DNA from: an uncultured Flavobacteriales bacterium
Lineage (GTDB): Bacteria > Bacteroidota > Bacteroidia > Flavobacteriales_D > Sanyastnellaceae
Reading direction: 5' to 3'
NCBI GenBank assembly: GCA_937996585.1
Contig: CALKUW010000158.1
Coordinates: 1 to 13,054, forward strand
Length of the DNA: 13,054 nucleotides
Shown: piece by piece, positions 1 through 6,085 of the stretch
How positions within the stretch are numbered: position 1 is the first letter of the stretch
Layout of the letters: each line of letters begins with the position of its first letter
Position numbers and translations under genes: made by a program
The notes under the pieces: model-generated
Database searches by the model: none
What the model was told of the DNA's origin: nothing
What the model saw: only the letters and a program-made list of their open reading frames with translations

Positions 1-600
1 GTGGTCGATACGGTGGCTCCGGGCCTGACGCTGACGGCACCTGCCGATGCGGCCCTGAACGGATGCCCCGCCGACATGTCCGAAGCCAACCTCGGCTCCG
101 TGACCTGGACGACGACCGATGACTGCGACGCGGTGACGGTGGACTACACGACGAGTGACAGCTACGACTTCCAGTGCACCGGGGACGATGCGACCGATGA
201 GGGCAGCTTCATCGTGACGCGCACCTTCACGGTGACCGCCACGGACTGCGCCGGCAACAGCACGACGGAGACCGTCGACCAGACCATCACGATCACGGAC
301 GACACCGCTCCGACCGGAACGGCTGATGCCCCGGCTGACCTGTCGGTCTTCCTCGATGAGGACTGCTCCGCCGACGAGGTTCCGCATCCGGTCTCCGGTG
401 ATGCCAGTGGATTCCTGGTGAATGCCACGGACAACTGCGACAGCGATGTGGCGCACAGCCTCACCCATGCCGACGACACGACTTACACGGGCGTGATCGA
501 CGGGGTGGGCAGCTACGACGTCCTGCGCACCTACACGGTGACCTTGGTGGACGACTGCGGCAACGCGTCAACGACGACCACGAGCCACACGATCCACTTC
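1..600 (+). repeat. Two HYR-like units (first one cut by the window edge)
   Basis: Two units of about 100 codons, starting near base 4 and base 298. Each opens with D-T-x-A-P and a P-A-D strand, has a Cys in the middle, and closes with a strand pair of the form RTFTVTATDCAGN or RTYTVTLVDDCGN. The pattern matches the hyalin-repeat (HYR) type of Ig-like fold that is common in T9SS cargo proteins. The match is by eye and not scored. Confidence 0.8.
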
Positions 601-3600
601 CTCGACACCATCAGCCCGGACATTACGTTGCCTGACTTCCCGGCCGACATCATCCTGTACGCAGATGATGACAACGGTTACTTCGACCCGACCCCGCAGG
701 GAGCCGGTGTGGCCGGAGCCGATTACGAGGACAACTGCAGCGGTTTCGGAGACTACACCTTCGGCACTGTGGGACAGTTGGTCCCGACAGGCGGTTTGAT
801 CATCACGGCCATCGGTGATCCGAACGATGCCGCATCGACCTGCCGCTTCGTGGAGATCCACAACAGTGGAGACAGTGATATCGACCTCTCGGGCTATGTA
901 CTGCAGCGTTGGACCAACGGCAACGCCGGTCCTTCCTTGGGCAGCAACATTGACCTGAGCAGCATCGGTACGCTCGCCCCGGGCAACTATGCCTGGATCG
1001 CGAACAACGCCGGCTTCTCCGGATGCTACGGATTCGCTCCGAACATCGTGGCCGGTTCCGGCGGACCCGCGGACAGCAACGGTGACGACCAGATCGCCAT
1101 CGTGGACGGCGCCTCCAACATCATCGACATGTTCGGTGTGATCGGAGAGGATGGAACGGGCACCTGCCATGAGTTCGAGGACGGCATCGCCCTGCGTGCC
1201 GGTTCCAACACGGATCCGAACGGCGGTGCATGGGACGAGTCCGGATGGACCGTGTACAGCGACTTCTCTTCTGCCAGCGGCTGTACCGACCACAACGCGA
1301 ACCAGCCCCAGAACGCAGCAGACATTGTGCCGCTTCTCGGAAACTGGGCCGGTGCCACTCCGCCGGCTCCTGAGACGGACTTCAACAGTGTCGACATCAG
1401 CTATTCCGACGAGACGACGAGCTACACGGCCTCGGGTTGCTACACCTTCGAGCGGATGTGGACCATCACGGTGACCGACAACAACGGCAACAGCACCTCG
1501 ATCTCCGACATTCAGACCATTCAGGTGGCCGACACCTCGGCTCCGGACATCATGGCCCAGGCCCTCGATACCGCCGCCTGTGATCTGTTCGACTTCGACC
1601 TGTCCGCAGGCGACCAGTCGACCCTGATTGCCGGAACGAGCTTCGAGGAAGCATCCAGCGGTGACCAGTACGTTGATACGGGTGACGCGTCGGTTGACCA
1701 CGCCCTGGCCAACAACGCCGGCCAGTCCGATGTGAACTTCACGTCGACCGGTGGTGAGATGGGCTTCTCGAGCTACTACTACGCTACGGGCAGCAACGGC
1801 TTGACCGACGGTGACTTCGTGGGTGTGACCACGTTCACGGGTGTCGTGGGTGCCTTCACCGATGGCAGCCAAGGCTTCCAGATGCAGGACACGGACGGCA
1901 TCATGGAAGTGGTGTTCGACAATGTTGACGTGAGCATGGGAGGGGTGACCCTCACCCTCGATTACTTCCCGCAGTCCACCGGATGGGAGACGGGTGACCG
2001 CATCCGCATCTGGGTAGTGGCCGACGGAGGTGAAGTCGATCTGGTCGATACCGACTACCAGGACATCGACAACCTCGGCATTGAGGGACAGTGGAACCTC
2101 GCGACCCTCGACCTCGACGGTTACGATGACGCCGAGCTGCACATCAGCCTCCAGTCGAACTCCGGTTCCGAGGGCCTGTTCATCGACAACATCGCCTTCA
2201 GCACGGGCAACAGCCCGCTGGCCGCACTCGAGGCCAACGGCTACGTGTCCTTCAGCGACAACGTCGAGCTCGCTTCGACCGAGGCCGCCATCACGCTGGA
2301 TGGCACGCCTTGCGAGGGTGCTTATGACATCGTCTATACGGCGACCGACAGCTGCGGTAACAGCAGCACCGCGACCCAGCGCATCCTCCTCGAGGACACG
2401 GTCGATCCGGTCCTGACGGTGGCTGAGCCGGCCGACACGGTCATCTTCGCCGATGCCGACTGCTTCGCCGACTACATCGCAGGTGTGCCTTACCCGGCAG
2501 CCAGCGCCACGGACAACTGTGACGCGGATGTGGACATCAGCTCCTACCACGTGGACAGCCCGAAGCAGTACGCCTGCATCCCGGGTACCGGTGCCTTCAG
2601 CCTGCTGCGCACCTACACGTTCACCGCCACGGACAACTGTGGCAACGAGCACACGGTCCAGGTGAACCGCGTGGTGACGGTGGCCGACACGATCAGCCCG
2701 ACGTTCAATGCGGCGGCTCCGGCCGACCTGACAGTGAACATCGATCCGTTCTGCGGTGCCAACACCAGCACGACGATCGGTGGCATGCCGACCATCACGG
2801 ATGTGGCCGACAACTGCGACAGCAATGTCGACGTGGAGACCACACACACGGACAGTGCTCCGGTCTACACCTGCGCCGGTGGTGACAGCAGCACCGAGGG
2901 TTCCTACACCTTCGTGCGGACGTTTACGGTGACGGCCACCGACGACTGTGGCAACACGACGACGGCGATGCTGACGCAAAACATCACGGCACTCGACGTG
3001 ACGCCGCCGACCATCACGGCCCTGCCGCCGATGGCCGCTGCCAGCTACACGTTGGACGGCGACTGCTACGCCGACGTGACGCCGCTCGCCGAGCCGTTCG
3101 CTTCGGCCACGGACGCCTGTGACTCCGAAGTGAGCATCACGGCGACGTACTCTGACAGCGCTCCGACCTACACCTGTTCCAGTGCGGACGGTGAGGCTGA
3201 AGGTTCCTTCACCTTCACGCGGACCTGGACGGTGACGGCCACGGACGACTGCGGCAACAGCACAACGCAACAGACTTCGCAGACGGTCAACGTCTCCGAC
3301 AGCGGTGCGCCGAGCCTGAGCGCCAGCTGGCCGGCCGACTACGCGACGGACCTGGCTGAGGACTGCACGGCAGACCTCTCCACGGCTGCTGCGGGTATGG
3401 CCACGGCCACGGCCGAGGATGGCTGTGACAGCGATGTGGCGGTGTCCATCAGCTATGCTGACCACGACACGACCTACATCATCGTCAACGCCGACGACCT
3501 CGATGAGGGCAGCTTCACGTTCACGCGTACGTGGACGGCAACCGCCACGGACGACTGCGGCAATGAGACGACGGAGACCCACGATCAGACGATCACGGCC

Positions 3601-5670
3601 AACGACGTCACGGCGCCGACCGCTTCCATCGAGACGCTCCCGACGTACTCTGTTGAGGGCTGCTACGGTGAGCTCGACCTTTCGCCCGCTGTGACCGGTA
3701 CGCCGGAGTTCACGGCCGAGGATGGCTGCGACAGCGATGTCCAGACTTCCCTCACGTACTCCACGGACGACATGATCTTCAACGAACTCATGGGCGACTA
3801 CAGCCTCGTGTTCGATACGATCAGCGGTCCGGAGGACGGCGTGATGGGCATGACGACGGTCCGCATGTACATCGAGACGGAGAACGCCGATGACTTCATC
3901 AGCGCCGTGGCAGGTGACGAGATCAACCCGACGGGCATCCGCACGACGACGAGCTTCTACCAGAACGCGCTCGGCGGTACGACGGCGAACACCTACAATT
4001 CGCTGCTCGAGGCGGCCGATCCGCTGGTGGCCTACGACAGCTGGGTGACCATCGGTATCGATGAGGCTCCCGATGGAGCAGCCGGTGAAGGTGAGACCAC
4101 GGTGGTGGGCTCCTGGAACGTCGACTTCGACATGGGCGGTAACCTGCTGATCAACGACTTCTTCGGAGGAAGCTGGTTCACGACCTACCCGAATACGGCA
4201 GCTGTGGCCGGTGCGGACCACCGCGTCCTGCTCGGCCAGTTCACCACGGATGGCCAGATGAGCGGTCAGGTGTTCGTCCAGGTCTTCCCGAACGGCGTTG
4301 GTGCCAACGAGATGCGCTTGAGCTTCACGTTCGGCGACTGTGCCGAGGACGACGACACGCCGGAAGGCAGCTACTCCTTCACGCGCCACTGGGAGGGTAC
4401 GGCATCCGATGATGCCGGCAACTCCAACTCGGCGTCGAGCTACCAGCACATCCAGGTGCTCGATACGGAGGCTCCGCAGCTGACGAGCACGTGTGGCATC
4501 GACAACGGTGAGACGGTCATGTACGACTGCCCGGGTGAGGGTGTGCTCGACTTCGATCCGATTCCGGCGCCCTGCTACGTGCAGGCCGTCGACAACTGCG
4601 ACTCCGAGGTCAACATCACCCTCTTCTCTGAGACGTCCGGATACATCCCGACGGATGACATCCGCAACTACTGTGCTCCGACCACGCCGGAGGCCCAGAG
4701 CGGTGCGCAGACATGCGACGACCGTGCTCCGGAGGTGCTCCGCCTGTTCAACTTCCCGGGTGCCGATGACAGCTTCGTCATGGCCGACGGTGAGAACCTG
4801 GTTCAGGTGATGGCGGATGGCAGCATGCACATCGAGCTGGAAGTGGAGAACGCTGCCGGTACGGGTGGATTCACCTTCACCGCCGACTACGGTGCCGGTC
4901 AGGACTGGGCCACATGGGAAGCCGGAGGCAGCAACTACAAGAAGGACTGTGCCGAGATCTACCCGGGTGAAGCCGTCTGGGAGGACTGGGTGTACTTCCT
5001 GATGTCGAACGGAACCCTCGAGGGTACGGGACTGTACGCCGGTTCGAGCTTCGAGTTGAGCCACCAGCCCGCCAACGGATACTACGGTATGCAGATGGGC
5101 CTCGGTGCCAACAACAAGAACGCCAACTACGGTGGTAGCGCCTGGTTCTTCTGGCAGGGCAACCTCGTGATGGACGGAACGGACATGGGTCCGATGGCCA
5201 GCTCGGGTGACGTGTACATGGACCTCGACTGCTGCCTCGAGTGGCAGGTGGACTACTACTACACGGCCTTCGACGACTGCGGCAACCCGACCGGATTCTC
5301 CTACAGCGAGGCCATGGGCAGCGATGTGGAGGACGGCGATGCCACGGCATCCGGTGGTCACACTACGGGACCGGTCGACATCTCCAGTGTGGGCGGCATC
5401 AAGGAGCCGATCCGCATCACGGGACTGTCCCCGAACCCGACGGACAACCAGAGCCAGCTGAGCTTCCTGGTCAACGAGAACATGCGCTTGCGCGTGGACC
5501 TCTACACCTCGAACGGCCTCCTGATCCAGGAGCTGTATGATGGCAACGCGGTGACCGGAGTCCAGTACACGATGAACATCCAGACCGACGACTTGGCAGC
5601 GGGCATGTACCAGGTGCGCATCAGCAGCAGCACGTACATCGCCGTCAAGAAACTCCTTGTCGCCGACTGA
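1..5670 (+). CDS. Giant HYR-like repeat T9SS-secreted surface protein, 5' end missing
   Basis: Probable cell-surface or secreted structural/adhesive protein; no enzymatic motif is visible. The frame is open from base 1 to TGA at 5668. The GTG at base 1 is an internal valine: the first residues (VVDTVAPG) match the start of a repeat unit seen many times in both genes, and no signal peptide is present, so the gene extends left of the window. Order (residues from base 1): HYR-like units starting near 2, 100, 201, 511, 798, 896, 999, 1100, 1202 and 1487; lamin-tail domain about 265-428 inside unit 3; jelly-roll-like domain about 541-737 inside unit 4; module A 1258-1447 inside unit 9; module B 1576-1744 inside unit 10; Gly-rich linker; T9SS type A sorting domain 1804-1889 ending VKKLLVAD. 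Units carry repeated Cys in DNCD- and TDDCGN-type motifs, suggesting extracellular disulfides. Only about seven lysines were counted. Family assignment is from pattern recognition; the ligand is unknown. Confidence 0.93.
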   Translation: MVDTVAPGLTLTAPADAALNGCPADMSEANLGSVTWTTTDDCDAVTVDYTTSDSYDFQCTGDDATDEGSFIVTRTFTVTATDCAGNSTTETVDQTITITDDTAPTGTADAPADLSVFLDEDCSADEVPHPVSGDASGFLVNATDNCDSDVAHSLTHADDTTYTGVIDGVGSYDVLRTYTVTLVDDCGNASTTTTSHTIHFLDTISPDITLPDFPADIILYADDDNGYFDPTPQGAGVAGADYEDNCSGFGDYTFGTVGQLVPTGGLIITAIGDPNDAASTCRFVEIHNSGDSDIDLSGYVLQRWTNGNAGPSLGSNIDLSSIGTLAPGNYAWIANNAGFSGCYGFAPNIVAGSGGPADSNGDDQIAIVDGASNIIDMFGVIGEDGTGTCHEFEDGIALRAGSNTDPNGGAWDESGWTVYSDFSSASGCTDHNANQPQNAADIVPLLGNWAGATPPAPETDFNSVDISYSDETTSYTASGCYTFERMWTITVTDNNGNSTSISDIQTIQVADTSAPDIMAQALDTAACDLFDFDLSAGDQSTLIAGTSFEEASSGDQYVDTGDASVDHALANNAGQSDVNFTSTGGEMGFSSYYYATGSNGLTDGDFVGVTTFTGVVGAFTDGSQGFQMQDTDGIMEVVFDNVDVSMGGVTLTLDYFPQSTGWETGDRIRIWVVADGGEVDLVDTDYQDIDNLGIEGQWNLATLDLDGYDDAELHISLQSNSGSEGLFIDNIAFSTGNSPLAALEANGYVSFSDNVELASTEAAITLDGTPCEGAYDIVYTATDSCGNSSTATQRILLEDTVDPVLTVAEPADTVIFADADCFADYIAGVPYPAASATDNCDADVDISSYHVDSPKQYACIPGTGAFSLLRTYTFTATDNCGNEHTVQVNRVVTVADTISPTFNAAAPADLTVNIDPFCGANTSTTIGGMPTITDVADNCDSNVDVETTHTDSAPVYTCAGGDSSTEGSYTFVRTFTVTATDDCGNTTTAMLTQNITALDVTPPTITALPPMAAASYTLDGDCYADVTPLAEPFASATDACDSEVSITATYSDSAPTYTCSSADGEAEGSFTFTRTWTVTATDDCGNSTTQQTSQTVNVSDSGAPSLSASWPADYATDLAEDCTADLSTAAAGMATATAEDGCDSDVAVSISYADHDTTYIIVNADDLDEGSFTFTRTWTATATDDCGNETTETHDQTITANDVTAPTASIETLPTYSVEGCYGELDLSPAVTGTPEFTAEDGCDSDVQTSLTYSTDDMIFNELMGDYSLVFDTISGPEDGVMGMTTVRMYIETENADDFISAVAGDEINPTGIRTTTSFYQNALGGTTANTYNSLLEAADPLVAYDSWVTIGIDEAPDGAAGEGETTVVGSWNVDFDMGGNLLINDFFGGSWFTTYPNTAAVAGADHRVLLGQFTTDGQMSGQVFVQVFPNGVGANEMRLSFTFGDCAEDDDTPEGSYSFTRHWEGTASDDAGNSNSASSYQHIQVLDTEAPQLTSTCGIDNGETVMYDCPGEGVLDFDPIPAPCYVQAVDNCDSEVNITLFSETSGYIPTDDIRNYCAPTTPEAQSGAQTCDDRAPEVLRLFNFPGADDSFVMADGENLVQVMADGSMHIELEVENAAGTGGFTFTADYGAGQDWATWEAGGSNYKKDCAEIYPGEAVWEDWVYFLMSNGTLEGTGLYAGSSFELSHQPANGYYGMQMGLGANNKNANYGGSAWFFWQGNLVMDGTDMGPMASSGDVYMDLDCCLEWQVDYYYTAFDDCGNPTGFSYSEAMGSDVEDGDATASGGHTTGPVDISSVGGIKEPIRITGLSPNPTDNQSQLSFLVNENMRLRVDLYTSNGLLIQELYDGNAVTGVQYTMNIQTDDLAAGMYQVRISSSTYIAVKKLLVAD
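793..1284 (+). other. Lamin-tail domain (LTD) inserted in an HYR-like unit
   Basis: Residues about 265-428 show the lamin-tail pattern: an opening LIITAI strand, then FVEIHNSGDSDIDLSGYVL, a loop, a second strand pair ending in APGNYAWIANN, and a GDDQIAIVDG...IDMFG segment. LTD is an Ig-like fold often found in bacterial secreted proteins, where it is thought to assist surface attachment. It is flanked by 'DNCSGF' before and 'VDISYSDE...RMWTITVTDNNGN' after, so it interrupts a single HYR-like unit (about 601-1530). Confidence 0.75.
1621..2211 (+). other. Jelly-roll-like beta-sandwich domain
   Basis: Residues about 541-737 start with an AGTSFEEASSGDQYVDTGD stretch and end with SEGLFIDNIAFS. 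This 'FE...Y.DTGD' opening and 'lfIDNIaf' ending is typical of carbohydrate-binding-like jelly-roll domains that accompany lamin-tail domains in Bacteroidota secreted proteins. In some relatives it precedes an extracellular nuclease, but none is present here. Sugar binding is only inferred. It interrupts the HYR-like unit that begins near 1531, whose closing strands (DIVYTATDSCGNSST) follow near 2326. Confidence 0.6.
2392..3600 (+). repeat. Four uninterrupted long HYR-like units in tandem
   Basis: Unit starts lie near 2392, 2683, 2992 and 3295, giving periods of 291-309 bases (97-103 codons). Each carries DxxxP....PAD, a mid-unit Cys, an 'ATDNCDSDV'-type motif, a 'Y.C' strand and a closing 'TFTVTATDDCGN' pair. 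Short nucleotide phrases such as gccacggacgactgcggcaa recur between units, so the array could undergo recombination or be misassembled. Confidence 0.85.
3772..4341 (+). other. Module A, copy 1 (unnamed 190-residue domain)
   Basis: Residues 1258-1447. This matches residues 1647-1836 of the second gene over exactly the same length. Shared landmarks are an LEIDT/LVFDT start, a 'R-[MI]-Y' strand, 'FYQNALGG' versus 'FFQHPLGG', 'DSWVTIGID', 'FGGSWF' versus 'FGDGWF', 'RVLLGQFTT' versus 'RVLLAQLTT', and 'FTFGDC' versus 'LTFGNAC'. I recall similar sequences in other giant secreted proteins but no accepted family name, and I assign no function. It is flanked by the two halves of one HYR-like unit. Confidence 0.75.
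4726..5232 (+). other. Module B, copy 1 (unnamed W/G/N-rich domain)
   Basis: Residues 1576-1744. Landmarks are 'LRLFNFPGAD', 'YKKDCAEIYPG', 'VWEDWVYFLMSNGTLEGTG', 'GSSFELSHQP', 'YYGMQMGLGANNKN', 'GSAWFFWQG' and 'DLDC'. Two further copies lie in the second gene. The conserved aromatic and Asn residues suggest a beta-sandwich with a binding surface, but no ligand can be deduced. It sits between 'NYCAPTT' and the closing 'YTAFDDCGN' strands of the last HYR-like unit. Confidence 0.75.
5410..5667 (+). other. T9SS type A C-terminal sorting domain (first gene)
   Basis: Residues 1804-1889 follow a Gly/Thr-rich linker. They show the standard order: 'GLSPNPT' motif, an 'LRVDLYTSNGLLIQEL' strand pair, 'LAAGMYQVRI' and the terminal 'KKLLVAD'. 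In known cargo this domain targets the protein to the T9SS and is removed at the surface. Confidence 0.93.
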
Positions 5671-5693
5671 TTCACACTTTCATCATGAAAGGG

Positions 5694-5722
5694 AAACGGG
5701 CTGCCTTCGGGCGGCCCGTTTT
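5694..5722 (+). terminator. Rho-independent terminator of the first gene
   Basis: A 12-bp stem pairs 5694-5705 (aaacgggctgcc) with 5710-5721 (ggcggcccgttt) with one G-T wobble, closed by a stable C(TTCG)G tetraloop and ending in TTTT. It begins 23 bases after the stop codon. The AAA/TTT ends could make it partly bidirectional. A second 6-bp GC hairpin follows at 5728-5742. Confidence 0.92.
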
Positions 5723-5727
5723 CGTTG

Positions 5728-5742
5728 GCCCCCGTGGGGGGC
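5728..5742. other. Small GC-rich hairpin behind the terminator
   Basis: gccccc (5728-5733) pairs with gggggc (5737-5742) around a 3-base loop. No T-run follows. It may be a backup pause site or a remnant. Confidence 0.4.
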
Positions 5743-5784
5743 GGGAGGCACATCGAAAGTGTATAAAATTAAGAGTGGGGAATT

Positions 5785-5812
5785 AGTCGACATATATCAG
5801 TGTTCGTCGACT
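5785..5812. repeat. Inverted repeat AGTCGAC / GTCGACT
   Basis: Perfect 7-bp arms at 5785-5791 and 5806-5812 with a 14-base spacer. The right arm overlaps one TTCGTCGA octamer (5803-5810). It could be an operator or a transcript hairpin. Confidence 0.45.
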
Positions 5813-5849
5813 CAGAACGCCACAAAACACATCTTACAAACTATATAAT

Positions 5850-5882
5850 TCGACGAAACACGATAGAATTTATATTCGTCGA
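5850..5882. repeat. Inverted repeat TCGACGAA / TTCGTCGA
   Basis: Perfect 8-bp arms at 5850-5857 and 5875-5882 separated by 17 bases of AT-rich sequence. The arms are the same octamer that occurs at 5803-5810, giving three copies within 80 bases. This fits a binding site for a dimeric regulator, but no partner is visible. Confidence 0.5.
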
Positions 5883-5998
5883 TTTGTATCATACTGATTT
5901 TCAGTGCTTAAAACGGCAACAAAAGTATAACTATGTTCGATTAAAGATATATATCGACCAAAAGTAAAATGGGAAATTACACATGACCAAACCAAGTC

Positions 5999-6085
5999 AT
6001 GATGTTCACCTCCCCTTGCCCATCACAGCGGTCCATCCTGATCGCCGCCATCCTCTCGCTGTTCTGCACCGCACCGGCTTTGGCC
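5999..6085 (+). other. Sec signal peptide of the second giant protein
   Basis: Residues 1-29 show a short polar N-region with Arg11, a hydrophobic core (ILIAAILSLF) and a PALA/NSPSG junction that fits the A-x-A signal peptidase I rule, with cleavage after Ala29. Cys7 lies before the hydrophobic core and Cys23 at its end, and neither is at a lipobox position, so a lipoprotein is unlikely. This supports the choice of start at 5999 or 6002. Confidence 0.85.

Larger units (their letters stand above)
5743..5998. promoter_or_regulatory. AT-rich spacer, presumed promoter and 5' leader of the second gene
   Basis: By count, 5761-6000 is about 33% GC, against about 65% in coding lines sampled. It holds no plausible gene. 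It contains two inverted repeats, three copies of the octamer TTCGTCGA and two TCAGTG boxes (5797 and 5901). A terminator at its left end means the downstream gene needs its own promoter here. I could not find a convincing Bacteroidota -33/-7 pair (TTG / TAnnTTTG); the closest -7 match is TATGTTCG at 5932. No Shine-Dalgarno sequence precedes ATG 5999, as is usual in this phylum. Confidence 0.5.

Noticed and set aside
1..3. GTG at base 1 as a true start codon
   Set aside because: It falls inside the opener of a repeat unit (VVDTVAP), with no signal peptide; it is an internal valine of a truncated gene.
2392..3600. A CRISPR-like array, because of regular ~300-base repetition
   Set aside because: The periodicity is at the protein level in an open frame, with diverged units and no short identical repeats with unique spacers.
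568..5361. A 1597-codon open frame on the minus strand opposite the first giant gene
   Set aside because: Its translation is Arg/Val/His-rich without recognisable domains. The plus-strand frame has clear repeats, modules and a sorting domain. The antisense frame is open because the biased codons of the plus strand rarely create stops there.
5657..5848. Small plus-strand ORF of 63 codons overlapping the end of the first gene
   Set aside because: It runs through the terminator hairpin, has no recognisable content, and its composition shifts with the spacer.
5932..5939. TATGTTCG as a Bacteroidota -7 element (TAnnTTTG)
   Set aside because: One mismatch and no TTG element at the expected distance upstream; in AT-rich DNA such matches are common.
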